From: Legionella santicrucis
Lineage (GTDB): Bacteria; Pseudomonadota; Gammaproteobacteria; Legionellales; Legionellaceae
DNA length: 64,000 nt
Direction of reading: 5' to 3'
NCBI RefSeq assembly: GCF_001468135.1
Contig: NZ_LNYU01000005.1
Span: 16,329-80,328 of the forward strand
Positions 37,316 to 45,004 of the stretch are shown here, piece after piece; within the stretch, counting starts at the first letter, position 1; each line of letters begins with the position of its first letter. The translations under genes and the position numbers were made by a program. The notes below the pieces were generated by a model. It searched no databases. It saw only the letters and a list, made by a program, of their open reading frames with translations, and was not told the origin of the DNA.

Positions 37316-37879
37316 ATGACCCAAATTAATCTTCTTCCTTGGCGTGAACAAAAGCGGGAGCAAGAAAAAAAGCTGTTCATGGTTTTGTTTTTCATAATTA
37401 TAGCAATTTCGATATTTATTGTGTTTTTAATTAATACTTATGCCTCTGATTTAGTGAGTAATCAACTTGTTCGAAATCACATGTTGCAAGATGAAATAGC
37501 AGCTATGAATAACCAATTAAACGAAATTAAAAATTTGAAAAAAACTCGAGAAATATTCATCTCTAGAATGTTTATAGTTCAGCATTTACAATCAACTCGG
37601 ACATTAATGGTTCATTTATTTGATGAATTAATTAATGTAATGCCTTCTGGAATTTATTTAACTCAGATAGAAGGAAAAAATGATATTCTATCTATCACGG
37701 GTTACACTGAATCGAATACCTACGTTTCAATTTTAATGAAAAATATAGAAAATAATGAATGGATTCATTCTCCCGTTCTGAGTGAAATTAAGAAGGAAGA
37801 CAGACAAGAGCCTGCCAATAATGAATTTAAGTTAAATTTTGTGCTTGCACCTCAATTTCAGCTTGGGATTATACGATGA
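37316..37879 (+). CDS. pilN: Type IV pilus assembly protein PilN
   Basis: Bitopic inner-membrane protein of the PilMNOP alignment complex. 187 residues. The cytoplasmic N-terminal motif QINLLPWREQKREQ, which docks in PilM, is exact. One membrane segment (about 22-43) is followed by a periplasmic coiled coil and a ferredoxin-like domain (DELINVMPSGIYLTQIEGKNDILSITGYT), as expected. It overlaps pilO by 4 bp. Confidence 0.95.
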   Translation: MTQINLLPWREQKREQEKKLFMVLFFIIIAISIFIVFLINTYASDLVSNQLVRNHMLQDEIAAMNNQLNEIKNLKKTREIFISRMFIVQHLQSTRTLMVHLFDELINVMPSGIYLTQIEGKNDILSITGYTESNTYVSILMKNIENNEWIHSPVLSEIKKEDRQEPANNEFKLNFVLAPQFQLGIIR

Positions 37880-38475
37880 ACACTATTAATCTCAGTGAAT
37901 TAACTTTGGAAAATGTAGGACAATGGCCACTAGCAATAAAAATTGGAATGCTTTTAGGCACAAGCTTTTTAATTATTGCATTGGGATATTGGCTCATTAT
38001 TCAAGATAATTTTACTCAGTTTGATACACTAAAACAGCAAGAAACAACTTTAAAATCAGATTTTGAAAGCAAGCAACGCCAGTTATATAATTTACCCGCT
38101 TATCGTGCTCAACTAAAAACTTTAGCTAACCGTTTTGCATTGGTGCTTACGCAGCTTCCTGAAAAAAATGAAATGCCTGGTTTACTTGAAGAAATTTCTA
38201 AGACAGGTGTTGCATCAGGTTTAAGGTTTGAGTTATTTGCCCCTCAGCCGGAGGTAGTTCATGATTTTTATATAGAATTACCTATAAAAATTTCAGTGGT
38301 AGGGACTTATTTTCAATTAGCAATGTTTATAAGTCGAGTTGCTGAAATGACAAGGATTGTTACCTTACATGATTTTAGTATTGAAGGAGTATCTTCCAAA
38401 GATCATAAGGTTATTTCAGAGGATGAGTTGGTGATGAATATTACCGCTAAAATATATCGATATCGCGCGCAATGA
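37876..38475 (+). CDS. pilO: Type IV pilus assembly protein PilO
   Basis: Partner of PilN. Bitopic, 199 residues: a short cytoplasmic N-terminus with LTLENVGQWPLAIKI, a membrane segment (about 24-43), a periplasmic coiled coil (FDTLKQQETTLKSDFESKQRQLYNLPAYRAQLKTL) and a ferredoxin-like C-terminal domain containing LPIKISVVGTYFQLAMFISRVA. The family signature QLPEKNEMPGLLEEIS is present. Translationally coupled at both ends: 4-bp overlaps with pilN and pilP. Confidence 0.95.
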   Translation: MNTINLSELTLENVGQWPLAIKIGMLLGTSFLIIALGYWLIIQDNFTQFDTLKQQETTLKSDFESKQRQLYNLPAYRAQLKTLANRFALVLTQLPEKNEMPGLLEEISKTGVASGLRFELFAPQPEVVHDFYIELPIKISVVGTYFQLAMFISRVAEMTRIVTLHDFSIEGVSSKDHKVISEDELVMNITAKIYRYRAQ

Positions 38476-38978
38476 TGAACAAAGAGATTTGTTGTATCTG
38501 TTTCATATCCTTATTATTGGTTGCTTGCACCGATGATAATGAGGATTTAGTGAACTATATTAATGGTGTAAAACAGAGGAAAACACGGGAAATTGAATCG
38601 CTTCCTTCATTTGCTCCTTTGCCTTCTTTTAAATTTCCAGATAATGGCAATAGGCGTAGCCCATTTAAGCCTGTTTCTCAAAAAAAAGAGGTTGATGTAA
38701 ATGCGCCTGATAAAAATAGGCCGAAGCAACCTTTGGAGGCTTTTCCTCTTGATGCATTAAAATTTGTAGGTACTTTGAAACAAGATAATGAAATATGGGC
38801 CTTAATTGAGCTGCCTAACAAGGGAGTTACGCCGGTGCGAATCGGTGATTATATGGGACAAAATTATGGTCGTATTGTGTCCATAAAGAATGATTCTATA
38901 GAGTTAATCGAAACAACTCAAAGTTCAGGAAAATGGGAAAAACATAGAACTAAAATTGAACTATATACTGGGAAGTAG
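38472..38978 (+). CDS. pilP: Type IV pilus lipoprotein PilP
   Basis: Lipoprotein that bridges PilNO to the PilQ secretin. 168 residues. Lipobox LLLVAC near residue 19, an extended linker rich in Pro/Lys with RRSPFKPV, then the compact beta domain (LEAFPLDALKFVGTLKQDNEIWALIE, GVTPVRIGDYMGQNYGRI) that contacts the secretin. It overlaps the pilO stop by 4 bp and lies 8 bp before pilQ. Confidence 0.94.
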   Translation: MMNKEICCICFISLLLVACTDDNEDLVNYINGVKQRKTREIESLPSFAPLPSFKFPDNGNRRSPFKPVSQKKEVDVNAPDKNRPKQPLEAFPLDALKFVGTLKQDNEIWALIELPNKGVTPVRIGDYMGQNYGRIVSIKNDSIELIETTQSSGKWEKHRTKIELYTGK

Positions 38979-38986
38979 GAGCATAA

Positions 38987-41092
38987 GTGCAAAGAATAGT
39001 TGTGTTTTTAATTTTTATAGGGATGAGCATAGGCATCGTTTTTGCTCAGAATAACTCTTTGATATCGGTAAAAGTAATTCCTTTGCCGGAGGAAAAGTTA
39101 CGCATGGATTTTATATTTGCTCATCCGATTAAAAAACAACCAGGGAGTTTTGTAATCGAAAATCCGGCACGCATTGTTATAGATTTTGTTGACACTAACT
39201 TACAGTTGCCCATTGAGCAGAAAACAAAGAACATTAAATTAGGTTCGCTGAATAATTATACTCTTGTAACTGTTGGTGCTCGTGTTCGAGCTGTTTTGGA
39301 TTTAAAATACGCTGTGCCTTATTTAGGCTCGGTTTCAGGCAAGGTTTATACAATTATTTTAAATGGAAAGAGCAATGAATTATTTCAAGCTCCTAAAGAA
39401 ATTTTGGTTACCAATCGCCCTGTAAAAACAAGTTACGAAATTACCCATTTTGATTTTCGAGGTGTTGAGCATCAAGGTGGGCGTGCTGTAGTTGACGTTT
39501 CAAGTACCAGTATCCCAATTGATGTAGAGGAGCACGACAAAGAAATTATAGTTAAATTTTTAAATACTAAAGTGCCGCAAAATTTAAGGAAACGTTTTGA
39601 TGTTTCTGATTTTCGCAGTCCGGTGAATCTGATTACCTTACAACAGGATGGAAAAAATGCGCGCATGACGTTATTGGGCGAAAGATATTTTGGTCACAAT
39701 ATCTATCAGGTTAACAAGCAGTTTATGGTTGATGTATTTCCGTTGACTCAGGAAGAAATAGAACAGGAAAAACTTAAGAAACAGGTATTTTCTGGAAAAC
39801 GAATTTCTTTAAATTTCCAAAATATTAGCATACGGTCGGTATTACAGTTACTTGCTGATTTCACAGGGATAAATATTGTTGCAAGTGACAGAGTTCAAGG
39901 AAATATTACTTTACGATTAAATAATATTCCCTGGGATCAAGCATTAGATATTATTTTAAAAACACAAGGTTTGGCAAAGCGTCAAAATGGAAATGTGATG
40001 GTGATCGACACGCAAAAATCGTTTAATGACATGGAGGAGCAGCAACTTAAGAGTCAACATAAAATCCAAAGACTCGAACCCGTACGTTCCGAACTAATAC
40101 AAATTAATTATGCTAAAGCAACCGATCTCGCAATCTTAATTAAAGACAGACAAAATTCACTTTTATCCGACAAGGGTAAAGTTAGTGTCGATACACGTAC
40201 TAATACTATATGGATCCAAGATAGTGGTAGCAGAGTAGATGAGGTCAGAAAATTAATTAAGGACTTAGATGTTCCTGTAAAACAAGTACTGATTGAAGCT
40301 CGTATTGTTGAGGTGACTAAAGATTTTGCCCAAGATCTAGGTATCCGCTGGGGTGTTTCTAAGCCGCAACATTTAAGTGGTACTTTAGCTGGGGCAAATC
40401 AATTAGCGCAAGGAGTTGCTCCTGCAGATGTTACACCTTTTACGGACAGATTAAATTTAGATTTGGTAGCAGCGCCTTTGACAAAGGCAAATCCAGCTAC
40501 AGTAGGTATTGCTTTAGCCCAACTTGGCGATAATATCTTGCTTGATTTGGAGCTTTCAGCTTTAGAAAGTGAAGGTCTCGCGGAGCTAATTTCCAGCCCA
40601 AGACTGATTACAGCAAACCAGCAACCCGCATTAATTGACTCAGGTCAAGAAATCCCTTATCAGCAATCAACTTCTAGTGGTGCAACGGCGGTAGCATTTA
40701 AAAAAGCTGTCTTGAGTTTAAAAGTAATTCCGCAAATTACCCCTGATAATAAAATCCTTATGGATTTAAAGATTAATCAAGATGTTGCATTACCTAATCA
40801 GACTTACAATGGAGTTCCAGCAATTGCAACTAAAGAAATTCAGACTAATGTGTTAGTGAGCAATGGACAAACTATTGTACTTGGTGGTATTTATCAACAA
40901 GATAAGAGTAAGACAATTACGCGAGTGCCTTTTTTTGGTCAATTACCTGTAGTAGGAAATTTATTTAAAAATACGCAAATCGGTGTTCATAATGATGAGT
41001 TACTTATTTTTATTACGCCTAAAATAATAACTAATTCACTATCTATCACTACAATTGAGGGAAGAAATCCAGTACGCTTTGATGAAAAGTAG
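38987..41092 (+). CDS. pilQ: Type IV pilus outer-membrane secretin PilQ
   Basis: Forms the outer-membrane channel through which the pilus passes. 701 residues from GTG 38987 after TAGGAG. Signal peptide about 1-20; two N-terminal AMIN domains, the peptidoglycan-binding modules, at about 25-115 and 150-250; an STN/N0 domain (ISLNFQNISIRSVLQLLADFTG, about 270-340); an N1/KH-like domain (VEPRSELIQINYAKATDL... to about 450); and the secretin core with ELISSPRLITANQQPALIDSGQEIPY and the C-terminal LGGIYQQDKSKTITRVPFFGQLPVVGNLF. Last gene of the pil operon. Confidence 0.96.
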   Translation: MQRIVVFLIFIGMSIGIVFAQNNSLISVKVIPLPEEKLRMDFIFAHPIKKQPGSFVIENPARIVIDFVDTNLQLPIEQKTKNIKLGSLNNYTLVTVGARVRAVLDLKYAVPYLGSVSGKVYTIILNGKSNELFQAPKEILVTNRPVKTSYEITHFDFRGVEHQGGRAVVDVSSTSIPIDVEEHDKEIIVKFLNTKVPQNLRKRFDVSDFRSPVNLITLQQDGKNARMTLLGERYFGHNIYQVNKQFMVDVFPLTQEEIEQEKLKKQVFSGKRISLNFQNISIRSVLQLLADFTGINIVASDRVQGNITLRLNNIPWDQALDIILKTQGLAKRQNGNVMVIDTQKSFNDMEEQQLKSQHKIQRLEPVRSELIQINYAKATDLAILIKDRQNSLLSDKGKVSVDTRTNTIWIQDSGSRVDEVRKLIKDLDVPVKQVLIEARIVEVTKDFAQDLGIRWGVSKPQHLSGTLAGANQLAQGVAPADVTPFTDRLNLDLVAAPLTKANPATVGIALAQLGDNILLDLELSALESEGLAELISSPRLITANQQPALIDSGQEIPYQQSTSSGATAVAFKKAVLSLKVIPQITPDNKILMDLKINQDVALPNQTYNGVPAIATKEIQTNVLVSNGQTIVLGGIYQQDKSKTITRVPFFGQLPVVGNLFKNTQIGVHNDELLIFITPKIITNSLSITTIEGRNPVRFDEK

Positions 41093-41414
41093 GTAGTGTA
41101 ATCTTAATTTAAAGATTAAGTGGCTTCGATTTATAATTAAATGAAGATACTATTTAATTGATGACATAGGCTTATGTTTTTTAAGAAAGTGATATAATAG
41201 TAAATGATTAAAAGTAAATGGTTATAAAATATGTCCATTTGTTGTAGAATACTGTTCGAGAATTTTTACTACGAGAGGTACAATTAGGGTTGAGTGTCAA
41301 TAACCTACTGTTTTTTGATAAAGATGATGTCTTTTGTATTGATGTCAAAAAGGGTTATTTAGAATCCAATCTGTGAATTAATGACTTTAAAGTTAAAGAG
41401 GTATGTAATAAAAA
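41093..41414. other. 322-bp gap between pilQ and aroK
   Basis: No gene seen. Directly after pilQ there is a small dyad (AATCTT-AATTTAA-AGATT, 41099-41117) without a T run. Further on AATAACC near 41298 and GGTTATT near 41353 form a widely spaced inverted repeat. The rest is AT-rich, and the aroK promoter presumably lies here but cannot be placed with confidence. The AGAGG before aroK is about 13 nt from its ATG, rather distant. Confidence 0.4.
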
Positions 41415-41942
41415 ATGAGCATAGTTAAAGTACGAAATATTTTTCTCATCGGGCCTATGGGTGCTGGTAAAAGCACAATAGGTCGTGCTTTGGCAAAGGA
41501 GCTCAAGTTAGAATTTTTTGATTCGGATGAAGTTATAGAGGAACGGGCTGGTGCTGATATATCATGGATTTTTGATATTGAAGGTGAGGAAGGTTTCAGA
41601 CGTCGTGAACAAAAAGTTATTGATGAGTTAACTCAAAAAACCAACATTGTTTTAGCAACTGGCGGTGGTGTGGTAATCACTCCTGAAAACAGAAATGCAT
41701 TAGCAGGGCGTGGAACCGTAATCTATCTTAAAACGTCGCTACAGCAGCAGTTTGAACGAACTAAGCGAGATACTAAGCGTCCTTTACTGCAAACGAATGA
41801 TCTTGAAGGAAGATTAGAATCATTAAGAGATGAGCGGGAGCCTTTTTACAATGAGTTAGCTGATGTTAGTTTTGAAACTGATAAGCTAACGGTTAAAGCA
41901 GTTGCAAATAATATAATAAAATATATTTATGGCGAACTTTGA
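41415..41942 (+). CDS. aroK: Shikimate kinase AroK
   Basis: Phosphorylates shikimate in the aromatic amino-acid pathway. 175 residues. P-loop [17 protein letters not shown] at about 12-28, shikimate-binding [18 protein letters not shown] with the conserved Asp, [13 protein letters not shown], the glycine loop LATGGGVV, and the lid Arg in RDTKRPLLQ. Its last codons overlap aroB by 14 bp. The aroK-aroB-damX order behind pilMNOPQ is a widespread gammaproteobacterial arrangement. Confidence 0.97.
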   Translation: MSIVKVRNIFLIGPMGAGKSTIGRALAKELKLEFFDSDEVIEERAGADISWIFDIEGEEGFRRREQKVIDELTQKTNIVLATGGGVVITPENRNALAGRGTVIYLKTSLQQQFERTKRDTKRPLLQTNDLEGRLESLRDEREPFYNELADVSFETDKLTVKAVANNIIKYIYGEL

Positions 41943-43032
41943 AGTTTATGAGCAGGTTGATGTTTGTTTAACCGAACATCAATATCCTATTATTATTTGT
42001 CGAAATGGCTTGCAAAATTTGAATTTTTTGCAAACATTGGTGATTTCTTCACAGGTTTTGATTGTTACGAATCAAACCATTGCTTCACTTTATTTAAAAC
42101 AGATACAAACTGCTTTTGCTGCAATTCAATGTGATGTAGTGATTTTAGAAGATGGTGAGCAATATAAGAATCAACAAAGTTTATTTGCGATTTATGATAC
42201 GTTAATACAAAAGAAACATCATAGAGATACTACGCTTATAGCTTTAGGCGGGGGCGTGGTAGGTGATATGGCAGGATTTGCAGCCGCAACTTACCAACGA
42301 GGGGTGAAGTTTGTGCAGATACCGACCACTTTGTTGGCGCAAATCGATGCTTCAATTGGTGGAAAAACAGGAATCAATCATCCTTTAGGAAAAAATATGA
42401 TTGGTAGTTTTTATCAACCCCAAGCAGTGGTTATTGATTTAGCTACTTTAAGCTCGCTTCCAGAAAGAGAATTTCGTGCAGGAATTGCTGAGATGATCAA
42501 GTATGGATTACTTGCTGGAGGTGAGTTCTACAAACAGTTGTGCGCTGCATTGCAAAAGGGATTAACTGCTAATAACCCGCAGTTACCTCAATTAATCGCT
42601 ACATGTTGCAAAATTAAAGCTGAATTTGTTCAAAACGATGAAAAAGAATCAGGTCAACGTGCATTGCTCAATCTTGGCCATACTTTTGCTCATGCATTAG
42701 AGGCATACACCCATTATCAACAGTGGTTGCATGGTGAAGCAGTAGCTATAGGTATCTATTGCGCAGCGGTCCTCTCTTATAAAATGAAATTGATCAATGA
42801 ACAATTGGTAGAACAAATTGAGCAAATATTAATACATTCTGGTTTGCCTCATAAAATCCCAAGCTCTATAAACCTGAAAAAACTTATAGAATTAATACGA
42901 TTGGATAAAAAAGTTAAAAATAATCGATTACGCTTTATCTTGATTAAAAGTCCTGGTAGTTGTTATCTCGAAGCTAGAATCACAGAAGACAGTTTGTATC
43001 ATGCACTTGTTGCGGCTGTAAGAGGAGAATAA
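41929..43032 (+). CDS. aroB: 3-dehydroquinate synthase AroB
   Basis: Converts DAHP to 3-dehydroquinate with catalytic NAD and a divalent metal. 367 residues. Nucleotide-binding [54 protein letters not shown] with active-site Lys and Asp residues, a metal-binding Glu in [10 protein letters not shown], and His residues in [12 protein letters not shown] and LHGEAVAIG are all in place. The N-terminus looks about 5-10 residues longer than needed because of the overlap with aroK, so a later start is possible though no better ribosome site is visible. Confidence 0.97.
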   Translation: MANFEVYEQVDVCLTEHQYPIIICRNGLQNLNFLQTLVISSQVLIVTNQTIASLYLKQIQTAFAAIQCDVVILEDGEQYKNQQSLFAIYDTLIQKKHHRDTTLIALGGGVVGDMAGFAAATYQRGVKFVQIPTTLLAQIDASIGGKTGINHPLGKNMIGSFYQPQAVVIDLATLSSLPEREFRAGIAEMIKYGLLAGGEFYKQLCAALQKGLTANNPQLPQLIATCCKIKAEFVQNDEKESGQRALLNLGHTFAHALEAYTHYQQWLHGEAVAIGIYCAAVLSYKMKLINEQLVEQIEQILIHSGLPHKIPSSINLKKLIELIRLDKKVKNNRLRFILIKSPGSCYLEARITEDSLYHALVAAVRGE

Positions 43033-43034
43033 AA

Positions 43035-44477
43035 ATGACAGAGGGAATGATTCAGTCTGCAGCAAAGGCTGAAACCCAACCAAGAGTATTGTTTAAACCA
43101 GGATCTTGGTTGGCAAAAATTGACTTCATTAATCATTTGATTCTTTTTAACAATGTGCTCATTACCGTATTATCTGAAAAAGAAGGGGGTAAAACCTCAT
43201 TTGGTACTTTATTACAAAATAATCTGGACCAACAAATCAAATCAGCTTCTATAGTGATTAAACCTCCTTATCATAAAGAAAACCTGATAAAAGATATTGC
43301 AACCCAATTGCAGCTTAACCACGATGAAAATACGGATATAATTTCAATAGTAAAGCAAATTAATGAGCAGCAATCACATGTATTGTTGTTGATAGATGAT
43401 GCGCAGTATTTGCCTGATGATTTAATTCAGGAAGTTTTGTTTGCGATAAAAAGCCAAGAGAATTACAGTTTTTTTCATTTATGTTTTCTCTCAGATTATT
43501 CAATAGTTGCATCGCTAAATCATTTAAGAGCTTCTTTAAGTGATAATTTTATTCATACTATAGAATTAGGAACATTAAATGAAAGTGAGGCAAGAACTTA
43601 TGTATTACAGCGTGCGATGGCATCGCATTTAATTAGTAAACCTCTGAGTGATGCCCAATTTCAACAATTTTATCAATTAACTAAGGGCAATCTGGCAAAA
43701 ATCAATAATGATTTGGAGACGTTTGTAAATCAATGCACCCCTCCTAAGAAAAAAGACATATTCAAGGTAGTAAAAACAGCAGGAATTGCTGCAGGCACGG
43801 TACTTGTTGCTGGTTTTTTAGGATTTTATTTATCTCAAGCATTTCATTTCTTACCTTCCAAGGACAGCCTGGCTACTCCTACTCATAGCGAAGAGATACA
43901 AACTATCGTAATGAAGCTACCCGAATTGCCTGAAAAATTAGAGAGTTATATTGCTTCTTGGCAAGACTCGTCTACTCGGCAATTGGTTTACTCTTCCTTA
44001 CCTAAAAAGGAAGTTTTCGAGGATCCAGATGATGAAATGCCTAGTGATACTAAGGCAATTTTGGATAAGGTAGTTGTTATCCCCAAATTACCTGCAAAAA
44101 ATCTGCTTGCCGAAAAGCATCAAATGCCGGCCAAACATGTTTCAGCATCGAAACTGAAAAAAGTTTCGTCAAAAAAACAAATGATATTGACCAAATCTTC
44201 AGCTAAAAAATCCAACCATAAATCAGCTACTAATCTTTATACAATTCAATTAACTGCCAGCCATGATAAAAAACACATTGAGCATTTTCGTAAGACGAAT
44301 AAATTACTTGTTCAAAATGCTAAATTAAGACGTATTACTAATTCAAAAGGTGTTTGGTATGTGCTCACTTTAGGGGAATATCAAAATAAAGTCCAAGCGC
44401 AACATCGTGTCAGCAAGTTACCAACAGGTTTGGCAAAATTGCATCCGTGGGTTAGACCAGTATCTAGTTTTGGATAA
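43035..44477 (+). CDS. DamX-like division-site protein: AAA-type ATPase, membrane segment, SPOR domain
   Basis: 480 residues. The N-terminal half is a cytoplasmic AAA/ExeA-like domain with a Walker A-like loop (VLSEKEGGKTSFGTLL, about 48-63) and a Walker B strand (HVLLLIDDAQYLPDDLI). One membrane segment lies at about 245-272 (TAGIAAGTVLVAGFLGFYLS). A basic, low-complexity periplasmic linker with K-K-x-S-S runs to about 395, and a C-terminal SPOR domain (LYTIQLTASHDKKHIEHF, GVWYVLTLGEYQNKVQA) binds denuded glycan at the septum. This matches DamX, which sits after aroB in many relatives; it is a septal-ring accessory protein. It starts 2 bp after the aroB stop. Confidence 0.88.
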   Translation: MTEGMIQSAAKAETQPRVLFKPGSWLAKIDFINHLILFNNVLITVLSEKEGGKTSFGTLLQNNLDQQIKSASIVIKPPYHKENLIKDIATQLQLNHDENTDIISIVKQINEQQSHVLLLIDDAQYLPDDLIQEVLFAIKSQENYSFFHLCFLSDYSIVASLNHLRASLSDNFIHTIELGTLNESEARTYVLQRAMASHLISKPLSDAQFQQFYQLTKGNLAKINNDLETFVNQCTPPKKKDIFKVVKTAGIAAGTVLVAGFLGFYLSQAFHFLPSKDSLATPTHSEEIQTIVMKLPELPEKLESYIASWQDSSTRQLVYSSLPKKEVFEDPDDEMPSDTKAILDKVVVIPKLPAKNLLAEKHQMPAKHVSASKLKKVSSKKQMILTKSSAKKSNHKSATNLYTIQLTASHDKKHIEHFRKTNKLLVQNAKLRRITNSKGVWYVLTLGEYQNKVQAQHRVSKLPTGLAKLHPWVRPVSSFG

Positions 44478-45004
44478 ACAATTTATCTTTTATCTGAATT
44501 AAATTCAACTTGGATCGTAAACATTCACACAGGGCATGTCATTTTTTTAGCGTCAGAATAAAAAACAAGTGTGTTCTTGCGAACGAAATGAAGTAATCCA
44601 GTCCAAATCCTCAATATGACAGCGTTCTGGATTGCTTGGCCAACGCTCGCAACGTTAAAATAAACGTACTCGAGAACACTTGCCTTGGATCAACTTCTTT
44701 TGCTTGTCTTTTAGTCTAATTTAAAAATCTTGAGGAAAAATCAGATTTGAGTCTTGGTTGGACAAAATGGCTCCAAAAGCAGAGTATAGAGGCTATGTAA
44801 GTATTTGGAACGTATTTTCATTCAAGATAGGTGGCCAAGTAAGCTTCAGGAATCGATTAAAGTTCTTAGTTTATAAAAGGTACTTTAGTAACTTAATCCA
44901 ATTATCAAATTATTTGATATCACATATAAATACATCTCATTGGTTATTTTAATCTCACTTTGGTTAAATTGCGACTGTTTTAGTTAACCAGAGGTATGAT
45001 ATCA
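44478..45004. other. 527-bp gap with a palindromic repeat, no gene
   Basis: Apart from the palindromic element at 44566-44682 I see no gene. An open frame at 44758-44952 has no ribosome site and a composition typical of noncoding AT-rich DNA. The final 60 bp lead into the ankyrin-like gene, with AGAGG at 44990-44994. No recognisable PmrA- or CpxR-type box was found upstream of that gene. Confidence 0.5.
44566..44682. repeat. 117-bp imperfect palindromic repeat element
   Basis: Outer arms CAAGTGTGTTCT (44566-44577) and AGAACACTTG (44673-44682) and inner arms ending in AATCCAG (44595-44601) and CTGGATT (44627-44633) with matching TTGCGA/CTCGCAA flanks form one large imperfect hairpin. The inner core, a GAAGcAATCCAG/CTGGATTGCTT type with GCGA flanks, resembles widely dispersed palindromic repeats I have seen in intracellular Proteobacteria genomes. 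It is degenerate (several mismatches), so it is probably old. Confidence 0.65.

Noticed and set aside
44758..44952. Plus-strand open frame of 64 codons upstream of the ankyrin-like gene
   Set aside because: TTG-type start without a ribosome site, AT-driven composition, no recognisable features.
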